From Pseudomonadales bacterium (lineage in GTDB: Bacteria; Pseudomonadota; Gammaproteobacteria; Pseudomonadales; Azotimanducaceae): 35,057 bases of DNA. A model generated the notes under the pieces. The model did not search any database. It was not told the origin of the DNA and was given only the letters and a program-made list of their open reading frames with translations. The number at the start of each line of letters is the position of its first letter. The stretch's first letter is position 1. Where the stretch lies: assembly GCA_028283025.1 (NCBI GenBank), contig JAPYNO010000069.1:1-35057 (forward strand), given 5' to 3'. Shown one piece after another: positions 18,735-25,039 of this stretch. A program made the position numbers and the translations under genes.

Positions 18735-18775
18735 CGAGTCTGAACAAGTCCAAGGATGGACTTGTTCAGAACATA
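18735..18775 (+). repeat. 41-bp repeat, second copy (contains hairpin A-prime)
   Basis: Exact copy of 18582-18622, closing the hairpin array. It lies 16 bp before the ylxP start codon, so a hairpin in the ylxP transcript or a protein bound here would sit over the promoter or leader of that gene. No obvious promoter elements are seen in the remaining 16 bp. Confidence 0.9.
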
Positions 18776-18791
18776 TTAAGATGCGCACGTC

Positions 18792-19073
18792 ATGCATATT
18801 TCGCTTCTTGTCGTCACGCTTCGTTTGCACGGCTGCGCTTCGCTCAAAGAAAAGCGCCGCCGGGTACGAGGCGTGATGTCTAAGCTCGCGGTATCGCCCA
18901 ACTTAGCCGTGTGCGAAAGCGGCCATCAGAACGATCTCAAGACCGCCGAGTGGAGCTTTGTGTGCGGCGCACTGACCAATGCGTTGGTGGAGCAGTCCTT
19001 TGATGTCGTTGAACGCAGTATTCTTGAGCGTGTTGATGGCGAAATCGTGCACATTGAGCGCAGCCGCCTGTGA
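18792..19073 (+). CDS. YlxP-like DUF503 protein
   Basis: A 93-residue DUF503 family member, the normal size. It has the HISLLVVTLRLHGCASLKEKR opening, in which an initial strand is followed by the near-invariant SLKEKR. A VAVCESGHQ-like strand then leads to a helix and the terminal VERSILERVDGE segment. In many bacteria this protein (YlxP) is encoded near rbfA and infB; its role is unproven. Here it is instead paired with a DUF815 ATPase, whose GTG start overlaps its stop by 4 nt. The ATG start follows the hairpin array directly. Only a weak AAG-type ribosome site is visible. Confidence 0.82.
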   Translation: MHISLLVVTLRLHGCASLKEKRRRVRGVMSKLAVSPNLAVCESGHQNDLKTAEWSFVCGALTNALVEQSFDVVERSILERVDGEIVHIERSRL

Positions 19074-19966
19074 GCGAGACGCCCTCTGAGCGCCTTGTCC
19101 GCCGAGCGCTTACGCTGCTGCCCGAGGACAGCGTGGACTGGGCGCAGGACCGCGCTGCCTTGTGGGCGAGTGCGCATTCTGGCGGCTATCTTCGTGCCTA
19201 TGGCGAGCTCAGCCACATCGCGCTTGATGATCTCAAGTGCATCGATAGGCAAAAGTCGGTGCTCGTGCGCAATACCAAGCAGTTCGTCATGGGTGCGCCA
19301 GCCAACAATGCACTCTTAACGGGCGCGCGCGGTGCTGGCAAGTCATCGCTCATTCATGCGCTCCTGAATGCGTTTAGTACTGAAGGGCTGCGTCTCGTGC
19401 AGGTCGAAAAGGCCGCGCTTGGCAGCCTAGCCGACCTCACCGCCAAGCTTAAGAGTCTGCCGTACCGCTTTGTTGTGATGTGCGACGACCTGTCGTTCGA
19501 TCTTGGCGACGATGCCTATCGGGAATTGAAAAGCGCGCTCGAAGGCTCGGTATTCACGGCATCGGAGAACATGTTGATCTACGCGACATCGAACCGTCGT
19601 CACTTAATGCCCGAGCACATGAGCGATCACTTGGCATCAAACTATTCTGATACTGGCGAAGTGCATCCGGGGGAAGCGATTGAAGAGGCGCTGTCGCTTT
19701 CCGACCGATTTGGCATTTGGCTGTCGTTCTATCCGTTTCCGCAAGATGAGTATCTTGTGATCGCCGAGCATTGGTTCGCGCAGTTGGCCGCAGCGCATGA
19801 GCTTAACTTGGCATGGAATGACGAGATGCGCGGCGACGCCTTGCGCTGGGCACTCGCGCGCGGCAGTCGCAACGGGCGCACGGCGCACGCCTTTGCCAAG
19901 GACTATGTGGGCGGCGAACTAGTGGCGCGCGCATCGTCCTCAAGCTCAAGCCAGTCACGAAATTGA
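19070..19966 (+). CDS. DUF815 family AAA-type ATPase
   Basis: A 298-residue P-loop ATPase of the DUF815 family. Walker A is GARGAGKSS at about residues 85-93. The Walker B-like VVMCDDLSFD lies near 138-147, and IYATSNRRHLMPE follows as the conserved sensor-like segment. SDRFGIWLSFYPFPQDEYL is also typical. The family is widespread in proteobacteria and its cellular role is not known; the AAA fold suggests a remodelling or regulatory factor. The GTG start is coupled to the ylxP stop. The last 64 nt overlap the end of the CoA-transferase gene on the other strand, so the Ser-rich tail may be a recent extension. Confidence 0.88.
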   Translation: MSETPSERLVRRALTLLPEDSVDWAQDRAALWASAHSGGYLRAYGELSHIALDDLKCIDRQKSVLVRNTKQFVMGAPANNALLTGARGAGKSSLIHALLNAFSTEGLRLVQVEKAALGSLADLTAKLKSLPYRFVVMCDDLSFDLGDDAYRELKSALEGSVFTASENMLIYATSNRRHLMPEHMSDHLASNYSDTGEVHPGEAIEEALSLSDRFGIWLSFYPFPQDEYLVIAEHWFAQLAAAHELNLAWNDEMRGDALRWALARGSRNGRTAHAFAKDYVGGELVARASSSSSSQSRN

Positions 19967-21186
19967 GGCGCGGCAATCGCAATCAGCCGCTCACGACGCG
20001 CGCGCAGAGACTGACCTTTGAGCTGCGCGACGCCGTGTTCGGTGACGATGTTCTCGACATCGGTTCGCAGCGCGGTCACGGGCGTGCCTTCGGCAAACCT
20101 TGGCACGATGCGCGAGCGTGTGCCGTCTTGGGCTGTGCTCGCAAGCGCCACAATTGACTTGCCACCGGGGGAGAGGGCGGCTGCGCGCATGAAGTCCACC
20201 GAGCCACCAGTGCCGGATACTTGGCGACCGCCCACCCATTCGGCGTTCACCTGGCCGGTGAGATCAATTTCGATGGCGGAATTGATCGAATAGAAGTTGT
20301 CCAATTGCGCAACGATGCGCGCATCATGCGTGTAGTTGGCACCGCGCAGCACGATTTGCGTATTGTCCGCGACCCGGTCATAGAGATGCTGGCTGCCAAT
20401 TGCCATGCACGCAATGTGCTGGCCTCGGTCGATTGCCTTGTGGCTGCCGGTCAGATTGCCATGTTTCACGAGTTCCATGCCAGCGTCGTCAATGAGTCCC
20501 GAATGCATGCCGAGATCTGAGTGCTCGCTTAAGCCCGCGAGCACTGCTGCAGGAATCGAACCAATGCCTGTCTGAAGGCACGCGCCGTCGGGAATCAAGC
20601 TGGCCACATGGCGACCAATGGCGTGCGCCGCCTCGTCAATCTTTGGTGCTGGCATTTCGATGATCGCGTGCGACGTTTGCACGGCGTAATCGATTTCGTC
20701 CATCGCGATTCCAGGTACGCCCGCAGGTGGGCGAAGCTGCGTATTGACCTCGGCCATGATCTGCCTTGAGTTGCCGATCATGGCGTCAATAAAATCAATA
20801 CTGAATCCGTGCTTGAGCGTGCCGTCCGCATCCGGCGGCGCAAGCTGCAAGAGGCACATATCAAACTGCGGCGCATGCGCAAAGTAGTCATACATTTGGC
20901 GCATGCTGATAGGGATGAATTCAAGCCGTCCTGCTCGCTCGGCATCTCGCAGGTGCGGCGCCATGAAGGGCGTGCACATGCGCGCGGTCTCGTGCAGTGA
21001 AGAATAGTCAAAGCGATTGAGGCCAGCGAGCGGGAACTGATAGAAGGTCACACCAGCAGCGGCTTTTGGATTCTGGCGCAAGTGCTCAATGAGCCCGGTA
21101 GGTTCTCCGACACCGCCGGGCACAGCGATGCGCATGCCAGGTTGGAGGATGTCGTTGAGATCGGTTGTCGCGAGCAGTCGAGGCAT
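19903..21186 (-). CDS. Acetyl-CoA hydrolase/transferase family (class I CoA-transferase)
   Basis: A 427-residue protein of the acetyl-CoA hydrolase/CoA-transferase family, near the usual 430 residues. Typical blocks are the Gly-rich IAVPGGVGEPTGL close to the start, PPDADGTLKHGFSIDF, and GACLQTGIGSIPAAVLAGL. They are followed by LGMHSGLIDDAGMEL and FYSINSAIEIDLTGQVNAEW with VSGTGGSVDFM. Members swap CoA between acyl-CoA and acetate, succinate or 4-hydroxybutyrate by way of a glutamyl-CoA intermediate; the substrate pair cannot be told. The start is ATG without a strong ribosome site. It lies only 10 bp after the PIN toxin gene on the same strand, so read-through from the toxin promoter is possible. 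Its 3' end overlaps the convergent DUF815 gene. Confidence 0.9.
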   Translation of the reverse strand: MPRLLATTDLNDILQPGMRIAVPGGVGEPTGLIEHLRQNPKAAAGVTFYQFPLAGLNRFDYSSLHETARMCTPFMAPHLRDAERAGRLEFIPISMRQMYDYFAHAPQFDMCLLQLAPPDADGTLKHGFSIDFIDAMIGNSRQIMAEVNTQLRPPAGVPGIAMDEIDYAVQTSHAIIEMPAPKIDEAAHAIGRHVASLIPDGACLQTGIGSIPAAVLAGLSEHSDLGMHSGLIDDAGMELVKHGNLTGSHKAIDRGQHIACMAIGSQHLYDRVADNTQIVLRGANYTHDARIVAQLDNFYSINSAIEIDLTGQVNAEWVGGRQVSGTGGSVDFMRAAALSPGGKSIVALASTAQDGTRSRIVPRFAEGTPVTALRTDVENIVTEHGVAQLKGQSLRARRERLIAIAAPQFRDWLELEDDARATSSPPT

Positions 21187-21196
21187 ATGTAAAACT

Positions 21197-21610
21197 TCAC
21201 GGATAGAGATCGAAAGGCTGCCCCCGATTGGTTCTCAGAACGGTGAAGTGGCGCCTGTCTAGCGTAATGATGCGCGTCGTGCCCATGCGGTTGGCCAGCA
21301 CGGCTACGGATGCGTCGGTGGTGCCGAGCGGTAAGTCCCGATATCGGCGCACAAGTTCGCCGATTTTCTTCCAGTCCTCCGGCTCCGGTGCCATCACGTG
21401 GAATTCGGCAAGGTTTGAAACGAAATGGGCTTCGATCTCCGGACCGTGTCGCTGTCCGAGGAAGTAGCATACTTCGGCGATGCAGAGCGCGGGGATGATG
21501 TGCCTCAGCTCTTGTTGGGTGAGCGCCTTCACGCAAGCTGCATGGTGCGGATCGGCAGCATTCACAGTTGCTAGCAAAGGCCCGCTGTCAACGATCGCGA
21601 TCAATTGCAT
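21197..21610 (-). CDS. PIN-domain protein, VapC-type toxin
   Basis: A 137-residue PIN-domain nuclease. The four acidic metal ligands are visible: D8 in AIVDSGPL, E46 in IAEVCYF, D99 in GTTDASV and D118 in ITLDRRHF. This agrees with single-strand RNA nucleases of the VapC type, many of which cleave tRNA or rRNA. The gene overlaps the upstream ribbon-helix-helix antitoxin gene by 23 nt, the usual layout of toxin-antitoxin operons. All catalytic residues are intact, so an active toxin is likely. The CoA-transferase gene follows by 10 bp, with which it is probably cotranscribed by accident of position. Confidence 0.85.
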   Translation of the reverse strand: MQLIAIVDSGPLLATVNAADPHHAACVKALTQQELRHIIPALCIAEVCYFLGQRHGPEIEAHFVSNLAEFHVMAPEPEDWKKIGELVRRYRDLPLGTTDASVAVLANRMGTTRIITLDRRHFTVLRTNRGQPFDLYP

Positions 21611-21824
21611 CCGCCCAACTGTTGGCTAACTCGGTGTCCAAAGTGTCCGCGAGACTCCTAGAATCGTTGATGATGCCCTGCCAGGGAAGCCTAGTGGCCA
21701 GCCCTTTGCGAAAGTGCTTTTCCAAGGATTCGCGCACGACCGCCGACACACTGACGCCTCTTCGTCCGGCCTCATTGCGGGCGAGTTGAGCGAGTTCATT
21801 GGGTAGGGAAATAGTTGTTCGCAT
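21588..21824 (-). CDS. Ribbon-helix-helix (CopG-type) antitoxin
   Basis: A 78-residue protein with an N-terminal ribbon-helix-helix domain, TTISLPNELAQLARNEA, then GRRGVSVSAVVRESLEKHF. The C-terminal half, with several Asp and Glu residues, would wrap the PIN toxin. It overlaps the toxin gene by 23 nt. I chose the ATG at 21824 because the RHH strand starts there and a CGGA lies about 8 nt upstream. An earlier in-frame ATG at 21848 has no ribosome site and falls inside the repeated operator-like sites. Autoregulation through those sites is expected from the family. Confidence 0.82.
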   Translation of the reverse strand: MRTTISLPNELAQLARNEAGRRGVSVSAVVRESLEKHFRKGLATRLPWQGIINDSRSLADTLDTELANSWADAIDRDR

Positions 21825-21873
21825 TATGTCCGTATCAATTATCCGCATTTATTCGCATTCGCGTATCCGCATT
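21818..21873. promoter_or_regulatory. Iterated operator-like sites before the RHH antitoxin gene
   Basis: Four copies of T(T/C)CGCATT start at 21818, 21842, 21852 and 21866. Three of them (21818, 21842, 21866) are exactly 24 bp apart. The spacing would place them on a similar helix face roughly every two turns. RHH antitoxins bind such short direct or inverted repeats cooperatively to repress their own operon. The first copy overlaps the chosen start codon. Regulatory role is inferred from position and periodicity. Confidence 0.45.
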
Positions 21874-21935
21874 CGTACTCATCGTGTATGCAGGTATGAA
21901 TAGTATCACACAAGTCGTGAGTGGGCGGTTGCTCC

Positions 21936-22091
21936 CTATCCATTAAGCATCCCCCACACATGCACGAGTCTCATCGGACGCATGTCCTGAACTAGCACAA
22001 ACGCATGTGCGGGATCAGAAACATACCGGAACTTTTCTCCCCAAGGAATTAGGCTCATGAGCTGACCGAAGGGGGAGGCGCGCCGGGCCAT
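21936..22091 (-). CDS. Possible small or remnant gene, 51 codons
   Basis: This open frame in an otherwise empty 297-bp gap begins at an ATG (MARRASPFGQLMSLIPWGEK) and ends with HAFVLVQDMRPMRLVHVWGM. The end has a strand-like hydrophobic alternation faintly reminiscent of the C-terminal strand of serpins, but this is a weak impression. There is no good ribosome binding site. It could be a small hypothetical gene, the 3' remnant of a larger gene, or chance. The remaining bases of the gap show no other feature apart from the operator-like sites. Confidence 0.2.
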   Translation of the reverse strand: MARRASPFGQLMSLIPWGEKFRYVSDPAHAFVLVQDMRPMRLVHVWGMLNG

Positions 22092-22145
22092 GAACGCAGA
22101 CTCGTGATAGACTGACTCCTTCGACCTTCGTCAATATAGATCATC

Positions 22146-24929
22146 ATGATCGCATTCACGCAGTCTCTCCCAAAAGTGTCAGCCTACTTCTACATGAAAC
22201 AAGTCTTTGCATCATTCTTCTTGCTGGCACTGCTGTGCGCGGCACCCTTGGCGGCGCATGTGCATTTGTATGTCGGTCCTGTCAATGCTGCCGATGACGT
22301 TGCCGATGACGTTGCCGATGAAGTTGCGAGTGACCCCACTGGCGGTTGCCAATCCGACCTCGCAAACGCCAGTTATGTTGGCCAAATCTCGGGCTATTGG
22401 GGTCAAAGGAACGAGATCAAGATTATTCTGACAGGTGCTGGCGTCCTCAAGGTCGCCCAACCTGACGACTCGGGTTGTTTTGTATTCGGCAATGTCACAG
22501 ACGGAAGATATGCGGTCAAGGTCGATGCGCCCGGTTATCGGGTACCAGCCCGTGTGGTGCATATCCCGTTTGATTTTGAGCATGGTGCCGACCCCTATGT
22601 GCTTGAACAGGTGCCTTCGGACCCCTTCGTCTATCACTGGCAAGAAGACCAGACGACTCCGTCGGGTGCCGAATACTCATCTCACGTTGTGCAGCCTCGG
22701 CTTGTCGAATTTCAATCGACGCTGGTCGAGGTAGACGATGCGGCGTCGGCGGAGCGACTGCGCCAACGCTACAACGTCCTCCTGACTGGCGAGGGATGGA
22801 CGCAGGCACACGCATTTCGTCTCCTGACCACGATGGAGTCGATTCCGCAGGAAGTGCAAAGCATTCGATGGAATCGGCTGCTGCCAGCGAGCGCGTGGCG
22901 ACTGACGGATGAGTTCATAGATGGTGATATCGAAATTGAGGTCGCCGAGGACGGCAGCCGCAGCGTGACAGTGTCGTCCGCGGCATTCGTCAACTCAGCA
23001 CCCCGCATCGCGACCGTCGATGGGAGACGCGGCATCTGGTTCTCACGGCGGCTGCATCACGCAGCGGTGCGCTTTGTGACCGATCACGGCCGTGATGAGC
23101 GCGCCTATGAGCGAATATTTCAGGAGCGCTTCGGTGTCACCACGCGCATCGACGACTATTGGACGCTGACTGCCCCGACCGGTCATGAAACACACCATAA
23201 CTTCCAAAAGTTCCACGCCGATGAAATTCTTTTGCTTCTCAACATGCTTGAGGAGGTGCCGTCTGGCATGCACAAGGTGGAAGGGCTGCGTTATCTCGTT
23301 CGCCGGCTCGATGGCTTGCGGCATCCTCTGTACCCTGAAGCGCCTGCCGTTGCTTGGCCGCAATCGCATTACATGGAGTTCATGGAGAGTGCTTTCCAAC
23401 GGCAATCCGAAGACTACATGCACCGGCTTATCCTGCACGAAAAGGCGCATTTCCTCTGGGCGCATTTGTTTGACGATCAGTTGAAGGCCGACTGGAGTGA
23501 ACTTGGCGGCTGGTATCAGGATGCGTCTTCGGAAAGTGGGTGGTACACCACCAAGTCCGCTGAATTCGTCTCTGCCTATGCGCACCTGAAAAATCCGGAC
23601 GAAGACATGGCGGAAACCATCTCCTTCTTCGTCATCAATCCGGATCGCTTGCGAGCACGCTCGCAGGCCAAGTATGAATTCGTGCGCGACCGAATCATGC
23701 AAGGCGATATCTATGTGGCGCAGATCCGTGAGGATTTGACTTTCGAGGTGTACAACCTCTTTCCCGATTATGTCTACCCTGGGAAGATACGGGCTGTTGA
23801 CATCACAGTGGAAGGTGCGCCACATGAAGACAAGGTGCTGACGGTCGAGATCGAGCTTCACGCGCTCGATCTCAAGCAAGAGGGTGCCACCTATGCGCAA
23901 ACCAGAATTAGCAGCGAGATCGGTACGTATGTCGATTTATGGCTGTATCCGATCGATGAGCATGGCAACGAGATGGAATGGGGCGCGAGTAGCATGCGGC
24001 TACGAGGTAGCGAGAGAATCTCGAAGTATGGCAAGGCGGGCTACTGGCTGCCCAATCAAATTAGGCTGGACAAGGGCGCAGCCTTTGCCAATTCAAGGTA
24101 TGCGCGCATCAATGACCTTGGTTGGAAAATGTACGTTGACAATGCGCTTGAGGACTACACGCCGCCACGTTATGTGGCGGGGTCGTTATCGATCGACAAG
24201 CGCCTTTGGGAAGAGAATGACTCGGTGCATGTGTTGCGGTTGCATTGGCTAGTGGATGAGGACCATGTCCTTGAGGGCTGGTATCCGTGCTTTGCGTCGA
24301 TCGATAGCGGCAATGAGGACACCTACTCCTTCTTCAATTATGGTCACGCAAGCGTGGATGATCGCGAGTGCAGCGTCGAGTACTTGATGCCGAACTATAT
24401 GCCGTCGGGACGCTATACAGTGAGGCGAATAGGAATGCGCGATGCGGCGCGAAATACTAGTGAGTTCGAATTCACTGGCGATGCCGATAACGAGGCGCCT
24501 AAGGTGATCGACCTCGTCACCACCAACCCCGACACCACGCCTCCAGAGATCGATATCAACAGGATTTCAATTCATGCCGAGCCGACCAACCCGGTCGCGC
24601 CCAACGGCGAGACACGAGTCACTGTTCGGGTGAGATACCGCGACAATATCTCAGGCGTGGGCTTTATCCGTATGTATCTGCGCGATCCGCAAGGCGGCAC
24701 GCATCACTCGTTCCTGTACGACCACAGGTACGATGGACTGGAGTGCGAAAAAGGCATCGTGCCCGAATGTGATCCGTCTCAGTGGCGGTCGTATGAGAAC
24801 GTGCATATTCTGCCGCCGGGCTCTCTCCCTGGTCGATGGGGGCTTGCCGAACTCGTCGTTGAAGATCGCGCCATGAATATCGAACGTTACAACTTTGTCG
24901 AAGTGGTCCATTTTCAGGTTGAAAAGTAG
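22146..24929 (+). CDS. Secreted multidomain protein, putative zinc metallopeptidase
   Basis: A 927-residue exported protein. A signal peptide with hydrophobic core FASFFLLALLCAAPLAA ends near residue 37; the ATG at 22194 would give a shorter, more typical one. An acidic ADDV repeat lies at about 49-62. A carboxypeptidase-regulatory-like beta domain follows (about 78-140, with DDSGCFVFGNVTDGRYAVKV). HEKAH at 431-435 matches HExxH, with SELGGW at about 451-456 and KNPDEDMAET ending at E490-T491. The HExxH plus downstream NPxEDxAE arrangement is known in gluzincin-like metallopeptidases, giving likely ligands H431, H435 and E490. The C-terminal 400 residues look like beta-sandwich domains, including TTPPEIDINR and APNGETRVTVRVRYRDN. 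Substrate is unknown. It is monocistronic, with no clear promoter. Confidence 0.7.
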   Translation: MIAFTQSLPKVSAYFYMKQVFASFFLLALLCAAPLAAHVHLYVGPVNAADDVADDVADEVASDPTGGCQSDLANASYVGQISGYWGQRNEIKIILTGAGVLKVAQPDDSGCFVFGNVTDGRYAVKVDAPGYRVPARVVHIPFDFEHGADPYVLEQVPSDPFVYHWQEDQTTPSGAEYSSHVVQPRLVEFQSTLVEVDDAASAERLRQRYNVLLTGEGWTQAHAFRLLTTMESIPQEVQSIRWNRLLPASAWRLTDEFIDGDIEIEVAEDGSRSVTVSSAAFVNSAPRIATVDGRRGIWFSRRLHHAAVRFVTDHGRDERAYERIFQERFGVTTRIDDYWTLTAPTGHETHHNFQKFHADEILLLLNMLEEVPSGMHKVEGLRYLVRRLDGLRHPLYPEAPAVAWPQSHYMEFMESAFQRQSEDYMHRLILHEKAHFLWAHLFDDQLKADWSELGGWYQDASSESGWYTTKSAEFVSAYAHLKNPDEDMAETISFFVINPDRLRARSQAKYEFVRDRIMQGDIYVAQIREDLTFEVYNLFPDYVYPGKIRAVDITVEGAPHEDKVLTVEIELHALDLKQEGATYAQTRISSEIGTYVDLWLYPIDEHGNEMEWGASSMRLRGSERISKYGKAGYWLPNQIRLDKGAAFANSRYARINDLGWKMYVDNALEDYTPPRYVAGSLSIDKRLWEENDSVHVLRLHWLVDEDHVLEGWYPCFASIDSGNEDTYSFFNYGHASVDDRECSVEYLMPNYMPSGRYTVRRIGMRDAARNTSEFEFTGDADNEAPKVIDLVTTNPDTTPPEIDINRISIHAEPTNPVAPNGETRVTVRVRYRDNISGVGFIRMYLRDPQGGTHHSFLYDHRYDGLECEKGIVPECDPSQWRSYENVHILPPGSLPGRWGLAELVVEDRAMNIERYNFVEVVHFQVEK
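22290..22325 (+). repeat. Three 12-bp tandem units inside the secreted-protein gene
   Basis: GCCGATGACGTT occurs twice, followed by a third copy with one change (GCCGATGAAGTT). It encodes an acidic ADDVADDVADEV stretch just after the signal peptide. The unit is a multiple of three, so slippage would change length without breaking the frame. Confidence 0.85.
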
Positions 24930-25039
24930 CCGGCTCTCAAACGCCTTCAGTTGTACGATGCTCAGCTCAGACGCATGGACAAGAGCGCACGCGAGAGGGT
25001 AAAGTGCCTGCCATTTAGCCGATTCAAATTCGGGGAACG

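Larger units (their letters stand above)
18582..18775. repeat. Array of six consecutive hairpins between two divergent genes
   Basis: Six inverted repeats follow each other almost without spacing. Hairpin A, 18586-18617: 14-bp arms, AGGA loop. B, 18627-18651: 8-bp arms around a 9-nt loop. C, 18653-18672: 9-bp arms, GG loop. D, 18674-18701: nearly perfect 28-bp palindrome around CCTTAAGG. E, 18706-18735: 13-bp arms, CGCA loop. A-prime, 18739-18770: identical to A. Arms account for most of the 194 bp. Hairpins A and C share a GGATG core at the turn. No hairpin is followed by a T tract, and the flanking genes are divergent, so ordinary terminators are unlikely. It resembles clusters of palindromic units (REP/BIME-like) rather than a CRISPR or a single transposon. 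Confidence 0.85.

Noticed and set aside
18582-18775. Reading the repeats as a short CRISPR array
   Set aside because: Only one repeat pair is identical, the units are themselves palindromic and the interior stems differ; there are no regular spacers and no cas genes.
23043-23900. A 285-codon minus-strand frame inside the metallopeptidase gene
   Set aside because: It is an antisense shadow of a gene with a clear signal peptide and HExxH motif; the translation shows no domain.
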